A program made the translations under genes and the position numbers. From Cyanobacteria bacterium HKST-UBA02 (GTDB lineage Bacteria; Cyanobacteriota; Vampirovibrionia; Obscuribacterales; Obscuribacteraceae): a DNA stretch of 11,682 nucleotides. Below, piece by piece: positions 5,976-11,682 of the stretch (within the stretch, counting starts at the first letter, position 1; the number at the start of each line of letters is the position of its first letter). Under the pieces are notes generated by a model. It made no database searches, was not told the origin of the DNA, and saw only the letters and a program-made list of their open reading frames with translations. The stretch covers positions 1-11,682 of the forward strand of contig JAGQHH010000562.1 in NCBI GenBank assembly GCA_020431945.1, written 5' to 3'.

Positions 5976-7829
5976 ATGCAGAAGCTGGCCCGTTCCACGA
6001 GCATCGGTATCAAAGAGAAGCATCAGGTAGCCGATGCTGCCGCTCACCTCGGCTACCGGGTGACCACAGCCGATGTCTCAGCCAGGACCGGGCTTCCTCT
6101 CTCGGTAACCGAGATTCTGCTGAACCAGCTTGCCGCCGACACCGGCGGCTCAGTGGAGGTAGACGAGAGGGGCAAGCTCGTTTACCGGCTGCCCCCGGGT
6201 TTTCGCAGCATATTCCTGGGACGGCGCTTGAAAGCAGCTCTCAAGCCCATCCTCGTGCCTGCATATCATGCCGGCGCCTATCTTTTCCGGTGCTTCATGG
6301 CGATCATGCTGATGGTCTCGCCGGTGATGATCGTTTCTATCTATTCCATGGCTCTCACCAGGGAAGGCAAGGTCAGGGACCGGGAGCTCCTCAATCTATT
6401 GGGTCCCTTCCTGAGCCTCTTCGCCTGGCACTACGACCCCAACGATCTGGAAAGACTCCCCTCTTATCTTCAGTATCCTCCGGAAACGAATTCCAGCTAT
6501 GCCTACGATATAGTCACCTTTCTCCTGGGCAACTCCTATTCCTACAGGGACGAAGGCGAGAGACAGTGGCGATATATAGCTACTCTTATAAGGACGAATT
6601 CGGGGGTGGTGACCAGCGAACAACTGGCGCCTTACACAGGATCGAGCTTTCAGGACGAGTATTCGGTAGCCTCGGTGCTGGCCCGGTTCGACGGCCATCC
6701 GGAAGTCACCGCCAGCGGTAACATCGTCTATGTTTTCCCATCCCTTCAAGTAAGCACCAGCGAAAATGTCGCCGACGAGTTGCCGGAGCTATTCGAGGAA
6801 AAGAAACTCCGCTTCGGAAGCGCCCGGGGAAGTCGAGCCACATTCCTCTGGTCTTTCGCATTCATGAATCTGCTTTTCTATCTTCCCCTGGCCAGGGCCA
6901 TGAACTGGCTGGCCGAGCCCACGCCTGAGTCGGTCTTCGCCTGCATATATGTGACTTTCGGGATGCTCTTCGCCGTCATACCGGCCTGCCGTCTGATTCT
7001 TACCCTGGTTCTCAATCTCTTCATCGATTTGCGCAATCGCCAGCGAAGAAGAAGTCTTGCCCTGCTTACCGAGCCATCTCCGGACCTGGTAACCAAGCTG
7101 GAGGAAGCCAAACGATATGCCAGGGATCTGGACTATATCGACGGCAGCAAGCTCGAATATCATACAGGGGCGGATCTGATCGAACAGGTCTTCGGTGACA
7201 CAGTGCCGGATTATATAAGGCAGAACAAAGGCCGGGTAGTGACCGTGGAGCCAGAGCAGGCTCCATCGATCAAGAAGCTGGGAGAGGTTCTCGACCCTGA
7301 TTCATTGTTCCTGATCAATCCCCCGGCCGGCAAAGCCGGTCTGGCGCTTTTCGGCAGCTACCAGGGAAGAAGCGTCTTCGTGCTGATTGAGCAGACCGAA
7401 TGGGATCACGACAGGATCGAGATCGCCCTTGCCTGCCGGACTGATTTAGATCTGGAAGTCGCCAGACCGATTCCGAAAAACTTCGTCTCCTCGGCATCCT
7501 TCAAGGAAGTAGCGGTGACCAGGCTGAGACGATTCTTTCCGGCGCTGGTGGTCTACCGTCCGGCTAGCGAGCCGGAACCGGAATGGCTTATAGAGGATCA
7601 AGAGTTCAAAGACATCCTCACCGGGATATTCCGCCGGCACAACGTCGAGAGGGTCGTGGTCAGAGAAGGGGTCCGGATAATCAAGAAAGCCTCAGGACTG
7701 AGCAAGCTCCATGATCTCCTGCAAGAACTCTGGAATCTGGCTGAATTAATCGAAGATCTCGCCGAAGATCCCATTGAAGATCTCGATGAGAATCCCGATC
7801 AAGAGCCCTTGATCGAAGAAAACGCCTGA
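5976..7829 (+). CDS. Conserved multi-span membrane protein with duplicated winged-helix-like module, function unknown (617 aa)
   Basis: I cannot assign a function. The protein has about three or four membrane helices: roughly 103-123, 290-306, and a long hydrophobic stretch 319-350 that may span once or twice. The N-terminal segment (about 15-80: VTTADVSARTGLPLSVTEILL...GKLVYRLP) has the look of a winged-helix module, and a similar segment follows the first membrane helix (about 199-258: VVTSEQLAPYTG...PEVTASGNIVYVFP). Each ends in the same G-(K/N)-(L/I)-V-Y-x-(L/F)-P strand. From memory this pairing resembles uncharacterised cyanobacterial proteins, which I could not check. The C-terminal half (about 370-590) looks soluble and is followed by an acidic tail rich in EDL, EDP and ENP units. 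The ATG at 5976 has no clear ribosome-binding site and lies 20 bases after the nitrilase stop, so translation may depend on the upstream gene. The 3' end overlaps the convergent photolyase gene by 31 bases. Confidence 0.85.
   Translation: MQKLARSTSIGIKEKHQVADAAAHLGYRVTTADVSARTGLPLSVTEILLNQLAADTGGSVEVDERGKLVYRLPPGFRSIFLGRRLKAALKPILVPAYHAGAYLFRCFMAIMLMVSPVMIVSIYSMALTREGKVRDRELLNLLGPFLSLFAWHYDPNDLERLPSYLQYPPETNSSYAYDIVTFLLGNSYSYRDEGERQWRYIATLIRTNSGVVTSEQLAPYTGSSFQDEYSVASVLARFDGHPEVTASGNIVYVFPSLQVSTSENVADELPELFEEKKLRFGSARGSRATFLWSFAFMNLLFYLPLARAMNWLAEPTPESVFACIYVTFGMLFAVIPACRLILTLVLNLFIDLRNRQRRRSLALLTEPSPDLVTKLEEAKRYARDLDYIDGSKLEYHTGADLIEQVFGDTVPDYIRQNKGRVVTVEPEQAPSIKKLGEVLDPDSLFLINPPAGKAGLALFGSYQGRSVFVLIEQTEWDHDRIEIALACRTDLDLEVARPIPKNFVSSASFKEVAVTRLRRFFPALVVYRPASEPEPEWLIEDQEFKDILTGIFRRHNVERVVVREGVRIIKKASGLSKLHDLLQELWNLAELIEDLAEDPIEDLDENPDQEPLIEENA
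7752..7799 (+). repeat. Degenerate 12-bp tandem repeat in the 3' end of the membrane-protein gene
   Basis: GAAGATC recurs at 7752, 7764 and 7776, exactly 12 bases apart, and a fourth, weaker unit follows (GAGAATC at 7788). The four units encode EDLA, EDPI, EDLD and ENPD, so each 12-bp unit keeps the frame. A related QEPL-coding stretch follows. Odd units carry CTC and even units CCC at the third codon, suggesting that a 24-bp double unit was copied. Confidence 0.7.
7796..7815. terminator. Perfect 8-bp inverted repeat at the convergent gene overlap (possible weak bidirectional terminator)
   Basis: CGATCAAG (7796-7803), loop AGCC, CTTGATCG (7808-7815). It sits where the 3' ends of the membrane-protein and photolyase genes overlap, a usual place for a terminator serving both strands. 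Neither side is followed by a T run, so a classical intrinsic terminator is not supported. The stem may only be a mild pause site or chance. Confidence 0.3.
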
Positions 7830-9259
7830 AGAGCCTCATTGCGAGCCGTGCCATGATCGACCACCGGTCGCGGATAATTCGCTCCGAGCTCGACCCCGGC
7901 AGCAGCCAGCACCAGAGGCGGTGCCTCCCAGGGCTTGTGAATATAGCTCGTCGGCTGGTTCTCGAGCTCGGGAACCCATTCTTTTACATACTCACCTTCC
8001 GGATCGAACTTCAAGCCCTGCAAGATAGGATTGAAGATCCGGAAATAGGGAGCGGCATCGGCGCCACATCCGGCAGCCCATTGCCAGCCCAGAGTATTGT
8101 TGGCGATATCGGCATCCACGAGGGTATCGTAGAACCAGCGAGCCCCTTCGAGCCAGGAGATTCTGAGGTCTTTGGTAAGAAATGAGGCGACGATCATGCG
8201 GACCCTATTGTGCATCCAGCCTGTGCTCCAGAGCTGTCTCATGCCGGCATCGACTATTGGATAGCCGGTGAGACCTTTCTGCCAGCGCAGCAGGTTGTCC
8301 GAATCGTCTCGCCAGGGAAAGCGCTCGAAGTTCGAGCGAAGCGGACGACCGGCAGTCTCCGGAAAGTGATAGAGAATATGATGAGCGAACTCGCGCCAGC
8401 CGAGCTCTTTGAGGAAGACTCCGGCACTTGCTGCTTCCTGCCTGGAAAGCTCCGTCATGACTTCGCTTGCTTCGATCCAGATCCGGGCCGGGGAGATCTC
8501 GCCGAAATGAAGATGGGGCGAGAGATAAGACACCCCGTCGCGAGCCGGTAGATCGCGCAGGGTGCTGTAACCACCTACGACACCATAGAGAAACTCCGAG
8601 AGGCGAACCTTCGCTCCTTCTTCTCCCGGACTCCACATTTTGCGGAATCCCTCCGCCCAATCGATTCGAGGCAGCAGTCCGAGCTCGTCGAGGGAGAGTC
8701 CTGAAGAAGCTTTCCAGGCAGGAAGCGGCAGGCTCGCAGGAGGACCATAGAGACGCGCCAGACAGGCTGTCTTGATATCGGTGGATGTGCAGGACTTCCA
8801 GAAGGGGGTGAAGACTTTATAAGGAGCGCCATCGCCGGTGGCTACCTGCCAGGGCTCGAATAGAAGACCGCTGTTGAAGGATTGACATTCCACCCCGCGT
8901 TCCAGGAAATGAGCCGTCACTCTCTTCTCCTGCTCCACCGCTGAAGGCTCGTAGCGACGGTTGAAGAAAAGTCTTCTAGCACCGGTAGTGTCAGCGAGCT
9001 CGGCTAGGACATCCTGAGGAGCTCCCCGGCGAATGATCAATCGCGACCCGAGCCTCTGGAGACCGGCGTCGAGTTCAGCGAGGCTGTGATGAAGCCACCA
9101 CATGGAAGCCTCTCCCGGTCTCAGACCCCCGTCTTCCCCGGGGCAGTGGATATAGACAGGCAAGACCGGCGCTCCTGAAGAAGCGGCCCGGGAGAGAGCC
9201 GGGTTGTCTGCGATTCTCAGATCCTGGCGAAACCACAATATCGAAGCATCGGCGGTCAC
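7799..9259 (-). CDS. phrB: Deoxyribodipyrimidine photolyase, class I CPD type (486 aa)
   Basis: This light-driven enzyme splits UV-induced cyclobutane pyrimidine dimers in DNA using reduced FAD. The N-terminal alpha/beta antenna-binding domain begins ILWFRQDLRIADNPAL, and the C-terminal FAD domain (about 215-475) is complete. Residues matching the E. coli enzyme are present. They are the substrate-contact E285 and W288 (ELGWREF), N351 (WMHNRVRM), D382 and N388 near the flavin (LVDADIANN), and the electron-transfer tryptophans W316, W369 and W392. The block GWQWAAGCGADAAPYFRIFNP is typical of class I photolyases rather than animal cryptochromes. Length is close to the family norm of about 470. 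Translation starts at GTG 9259, whose GTGA overlaps the TGA stop of the upstream TIGR01777 gene, and a GGAGG lies at 9270-9274. The antenna pigment (folate or deazaflavin) is not decidable here. Confidence 0.95.
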   Translation of the reverse strand: MTADASILWFRQDLRIADNPALSRAASSGAPVLPVYIHCPGEDGGLRPGEASMWWLHHSLAELDAGLQRLGSRLIIRRGAPQDVLAELADTTGARRLFFNRRYEPSAVEQEKRVTAHFLERGVECQSFNSGLLFEPWQVATGDGAPYKVFTPFWKSCTSTDIKTACLARLYGPPASLPLPAWKASSGLSLDELGLLPRIDWAEGFRKMWSPGEEGAKVRLSEFLYGVVGGYSTLRDLPARDGVSYLSPHLHFGEISPARIWIEASEVMTELSRQEAASAGVFLKELGWREFAHHILYHFPETAGRPLRSNFERFPWRDDSDNLLRWQKGLTGYPIVDAGMRQLWSTGWMHNRVRMIVASFLTKDLRISWLEGARWFYDTLVDADIANNTLGWQWAAGCGADAAPYFRIFNPILQGLKFDPEGEYVKEWVPELENQPTSYIHKPWEAPPLVLAAAGVELGANYPRPVVDHGTARNEALQAFSSIKGS

Positions 9260-10146
9260 TTGAGAGCAGCCTCCAGAGCCGAGCTCAGCTCTGCGTGCTT
9301 GTAGGAGAATCCGGCTCCGCAGAGCTTTTCCGGTAGGACCCGGGCGCTCGCGAGAAGCAACTCGTCAGCCATCTCGCCCATGAGGATTTTCAAACCGAAA
9401 GATGGTACGGGGAAGATAGTAGGACGGCTGATCACCTTGCCGAGTACTTTAGTGAACTGCGCATTGGTGAGAGGCTCCGGAGCGACAGCATTCACCGGTC
9501 CGGACAGATCGCTGTGCTCGATGGCGAAGAGGACCATCTCGGCGAGATCTTCGTTGGCAATCCAGCTCATATATTGCTTGCCCGAACCCAGGGGTCCACC
9601 GAGACCGAGCTGGAATGGCGGGAGCATCTTGGCGATCGCCCCGCCACCTTCGCCAATCACCACTCCAATCCGTAGGTTGACCACTCTGATCCCGGCATCG
9701 GAAGCCGGAGCGGTAGCCCTTTCCCAGTCCCGACAGACCTCTGCGAGAAAGCCTGATCCCGGTTTACTCGCTTCGGTCAGCTCCTCGCTGCCGCGATCGC
9801 CGTAGAAACCGATAGCGGAGGCTGCTACCAGAACCTGGGGAGGGCTCTGGCAGGCAGCCAGGGTTTCGGCCAGCATTTTCGTGACCGCCACCCGGCTCTC
9901 TCTGATCTGTTGCTTTTTAGCTTCCGACCAGCGATCGTCGGCGATGTTCTCGCCGGCCAGATGGACCACAGCATCGTAACCCTCGAGCTTTTTGCCGTCG
10001 ATTCGTCCGCTGCCGGGATCCCAGTGAACGATACCCTCACCGTCGGGACGGCGAGACAGTATCTCTACTTCATGGCCCTTCCTTTTAAGGAGCTCCACGA
10101 GCTTTTTGCCGACAAGACCGGTGCCACCGGAGACCAGAATCTTCAC
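9256..10146 (-). CDS. TIGR01777-family NAD(P)-fold epimerase-like protein (YfcH/SulA-homologue type, 296 aa)
   Basis: This is an extended short-chain dehydrogenase/reductase-like protein. It has the N-terminal nucleotide-binding motif GGTGLVG (residues 7-13), HLAGENI (62-68), the family signature SAIGFYGDRG (110-119), then LRIGVVIGEGGGAIAKMLPPF, GLGGPLGSGKQYMSWI, and a C-terminal DUF1731-like segment (LKILMGEMADELLLASARVLPEKL). The annotated 'cell-division inhibitor' name of this family comes from similarity only; substrate and reaction are unknown. The frame can also begin at GTG 10152, but the Shine-Dalgarno AGAGG (10160-10156) would then be only three bases away. GTG 10146 leaves nine bases and gives the usual MKILVSGGTG start, so I prefer it. 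The stop overlaps the photolyase start by four bases (GTGA), a typical coupled arrangement. Confidence 0.9.
   Translation of the reverse strand: MKILVSGGTGLVGKKLVELLKRKGHEVEILSRRPDGEGIVHWDPGSGRIDGKKLEGYDAVVHLAGENIADDRWSEAKKQQIRESRVAVTKMLAETLAACQSPPQVLVAASAIGFYGDRGSEELTEASKPGSGFLAEVCRDWERATAPASDAGIRVVNLRIGVVIGEGGGAIAKMLPPFQLGLGGPLGSGKQYMSWIANEDLAEMVLFAIEHSDLSGPVNAVAPEPLTNAQFTKVLGKVISRPTIFPVPSFGLKILMGEMADELLLASARVLPEKLCGAGFSYKHAELSSALEAALK
9270..9274 (-). promoter_or_regulatory. Ribosome-binding site for the photolyase gene
   Basis: GGAGG on the - strand, inside the last codons of the TIGR01777 gene and ten bases before the GTG start at 9259. It supports the GTG as the true start and the coupling of the two genes. 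Confidence 0.7.
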
Positions 10147-10155
10147 TTTCACTCA

Positions 10156-10160
10156 CCTCT
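10156..10160 (-). promoter_or_regulatory. Ribosome-binding site that decides the TIGR01777 start
   Basis: AGAGG on the - strand lies nine bases before GTG 10146 and three before GTG 10152. The spacing favours the inner start. The 54-base gap to the preceding DUF4139 gene holds no visible terminator. Confidence 0.6.
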
Positions 10161-10200
10161 ACTTTAAGCCTACTGCTCGAAAGTGTACGGGAAGTGAACG

Positions 10201-11682
10201 CTATACAGAAGCCGGCTGCTCGCTGGCGAGCTCCGACTCGACCTGGGTCGAGAGAAGATCCTTCAATTGTCTCTCTCTGGCAGCCTGCTCGGTCCGGACC
10301 TTTTTGAGATTCTCTTGAAGCTCGACGATCCTGTCCTCGCTGGTCTCTATCGCCTCCTTGAAACGATCGGCACTGGCACCCAGTGTTTTCACATTCTCCC
10401 GGGCCCGATTCTGATTGTTTTCCTCCCCGGCAATCTCAGCTTCGATACGCCGACCTTCATCGGAGAGCCTGGCAAGCTCGGCCTTTATTCCAATGGCGCC
10501 GCGCAGAAGCTTGATGAAGTCCTCATCTTTGAAGTTCTGGTCGAGAAGCCATTGCACATGATTGTGCTGGTGGCTGACATTGAAAAGACTGTAGCTCTCC
10601 GCCGATTCGGACTCGGTCTCGACTTCGAGCTCCCGGGAGGAATGATCGTCCAGTTCCAGACGGAACCGGTAGAAATTCCTGGTTGTCTCTTCAGCTTCTT
10701 GAGATTCGGGAGTCAGTGTCCAGCCATCTTTATAAGGATGCTCGATATAGACGACTTTTTTCTTCGAAGAGAGATTTTCCACGATAAATCTCCGCTTCGA
10801 AACCTGCTTGAACAAGCAAGCAATGATTCCGTCGGTGATTCGTACTTTCCAGATCGGCTTGCGCTCATAGTCCTCTCTCACCACCACGCTCACGGACTGA
10901 TCCAGGGCATAGGGAAGGATCCTCTTATCATCAGGCTTCAGGACGTCGAGAAGACATTCGCCTGCATAGGAATTGCTCTCCATGACCGTCACCGGTCCAG
11001 CCTCCAGCGTGAGCCCGGTAGTGTTGACCAGTCTCACCGCGGCGAATGCGAATTCTCTATTTTGCTCTTCTTTATATATAGAAACTCGTTCGCCATCGAT
11101 AATCTGCTGGACTACCGGGATCAGCGCCGAGCTCCCGCGAGGAACCGTGACCGGGTCTTTGATCCTATATTCGAAGAGCTCGCCGGTCTGCTCTCCTTCC
11201 ACACCAACATCTTGAATCCTGGCGAGGCGGTCGACAAGATCGCTATCAAGAGAAAAGGAGCCGATAGCCATGGGAGCCATGGGAGCCCCGGGCGAAGCAG
11301 CGCCCCAGGAGGAGCCTGATGTAGTCTCGCAGGATTGCTGAAGAGCCATGCCTGCGGTAGCCCCTCTTTCAGGAACGAATGGGATTGAGGACTCCACCCC
11401 CTGAGCTTTTACTCTTTTTCGAAGAGGCTTAATAGGGTCGTAGAGGGGCTGGATGAAGGAGATGGGGGCAGCCGAGACCAGCGTCATATCGACATTTTCC
11501 CAGTCCTCGTCCTGGATGTTGTCCACGATCGCCACACCCTGGAGAAGGAGTTCCTGGTCCGTATTGAAAAGCAGCCTGTAGCTGGTTTTCCAGATTGGAT
11601 TCGGGATTGAATAAGCGATGGTTAAATCACTTTTGCCTTTTTCATTGATCTCGACATTGAGGAGTTTCTGGTCTTTTTTCCG
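10201..11682 (-). CDS. DUF4139 domain protein, mucoidy-inhibitor-like (5' end outside window)
   Basis: The reading frame is open to the right edge; 493 residues are visible and the N-terminus is missing, so any start inside the window would be internal. The early part shows the DUF4139 signature: a YSIPNPIWKTSYRLLF segment, then LLLQGVAIVDNIQDEDWENVDMTL and SAAPISF. This family, related to proteins annotated as mucoidy inhibitor A, is widespread and its biochemical role is unknown. An Ala/Pro/Gly/Met-rich low-complexity stretch (coded around 11260-11310) sits inside the beta-rich region. The last 100 or so residues (coded about 10201-10510) are strongly helical and charged (LARLSDEGRRIEAEIAGEEN..., ...EDRIVELQENLKKVRTEQA), predicting a coiled coil. 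The missing N-terminus would usually contain a second coiled coil and a DUF4140 region. It precedes the TIGR01777 and photolyase genes on the same strand and is probably co-transcribed with them. Confidence 0.82.
   Translation of the reverse strand, partial: RKKDQKLLNVEINEKGKSDLTIAYSIPNPIWKTSYRLLFNTDQELLLQGVAIVDNIQDEDWENVDMTLVSAAPISFIQPLYDPIKPLRKRVKAQGVESSIPFVPERGATAGMALQQSCETTSGSSWGAASPGAPMAPMAIGSFSLDSDLVDRLARIQDVGVEGEQTGELFEYRIKDPVTVPRGSSALIPVVQQIIDGERVSIYKEEQNREFAFAAVRLVNTTGLTLEAGPVTVMESNSYAGECLLDVLKPDDKRILPYALDQSVSVVVREDYERKPIWKVRITDGIIACLFKQVSKRRFIVENLSSKKKVVYIEHPYKDGWTLTPESQEAEETTRNFYRFRLELDDHSSRELEVETESESAESYSLFNVSHQHNHVQWLLDQNFKDEDFIKLLRGAIGIKAELARLSDEGRRIEAEIAGEENNQNRARENVKTLGASADRFKEAIETSEDRIVELQENLKKVRTEQAARERQLKDLLSTQVESELASEQPASV

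Noticed and set aside
9632..9800. Two copies of GCGATCGC (9632-9639 and 9793-9800), the HIP1 word abundant in many cyanobacteria.
   Set aside because: Only two copies in the window, both within one gene; too few to claim the HIP1 signal or use it for taxonomy.
10147..10200. Possible terminator or promoter between the DUF4139 and TIGR01777 genes.
   Set aside because: No stable inverted repeat, T run, or -35/-10 pair that I could support in this 54-base gap.
10267..11319. A 350-residue + strand open frame opposite the DUF4139 gene.
   Set aside because: The - strand frame carries a recognisable DUF4139 domain and coiled coil; the + frame shows no recognisable motif and no ribosome-binding site that I could see.
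1..11682. Strong excess of the palindrome GAGCTC: 26 sites counted by eye, about three expected by chance, suggesting a genome signal or restriction-related word.
   Set aside because: 22 of the 26 fall in frame as GAG-CTC (Glu-Leu) in the called genes on both strands, so codon choice and LRR/helical composition explain most of it.

Overview
The window reads as an ordinary chromosomal stretch from a bacterium of moderate GC (about mid-50s % by eye). It is almost fully coding: no gene-free stretch exceeds about 55 bases, and I see no rRNA, tRNA, CRISPR array, insertion sequence or phage gene. Taxonomy is inference. The 617-residue membrane protein resembles, from memory, a family I associate with cyanobacteria. 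Combined with the large leucine-rich-repeat (LRR) kinases, this makes a non-photosynthetic cyanobacterial relative (Vampirovibrionia/Obscuribacterales type) a reasonable guess, not a demonstrated one.

Left and centre (1-7829, + strand): five genes run head to tail with gaps of 23, 33, -1 and 20 bases, so they could be one transcript. They are the 3' end of an RNase D-like exonuclease gene; two paralogous transmembrane Ser/Thr kinases (877 and 643 residues); a nitrilase-superfamily hydrolase whose start codon overlaps the stop of kinase 2; and a multi-span membrane protein of unknown function. Each kinase has an N-terminal Hanks-type catalytic domain with all key residues, one membrane helix, and a long C-terminal LRR region predicted to lie outside the cytoplasm. 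The 877-residue kinase carries two LRR blocks in series, the 643-residue one carries one, and each block opens with a short G-x-W motif.

Right (7799-11682, - strand): three genes are read toward the centre. They are a DUF4139 (mucoidy-inhibitor-like) gene cut by the right edge, a TIGR01777-family NAD(P)-fold epimerase-like gene, and a class I photolyase gene. The last two overlap by 4 bases. The two gene groups converge, and their last genes overlap by 31 bases. That overlap holds a perfect 8-bp inverted repeat and adjoins a degenerate 12-bp tandem repeat.

How the genes may work together: the strongest candidate for a new system is the set twin LRR receptor kinases - nitrilase - membrane protein. 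The kinases would sense something outside the membrane through LRRs and signal inside. Kinase 2 and the nitrilase are translationally coupled, so their products are probably made in fixed ratio. A functional link beyond co-expression is inference. The right-hand group looks like housekeeping and UV repair.
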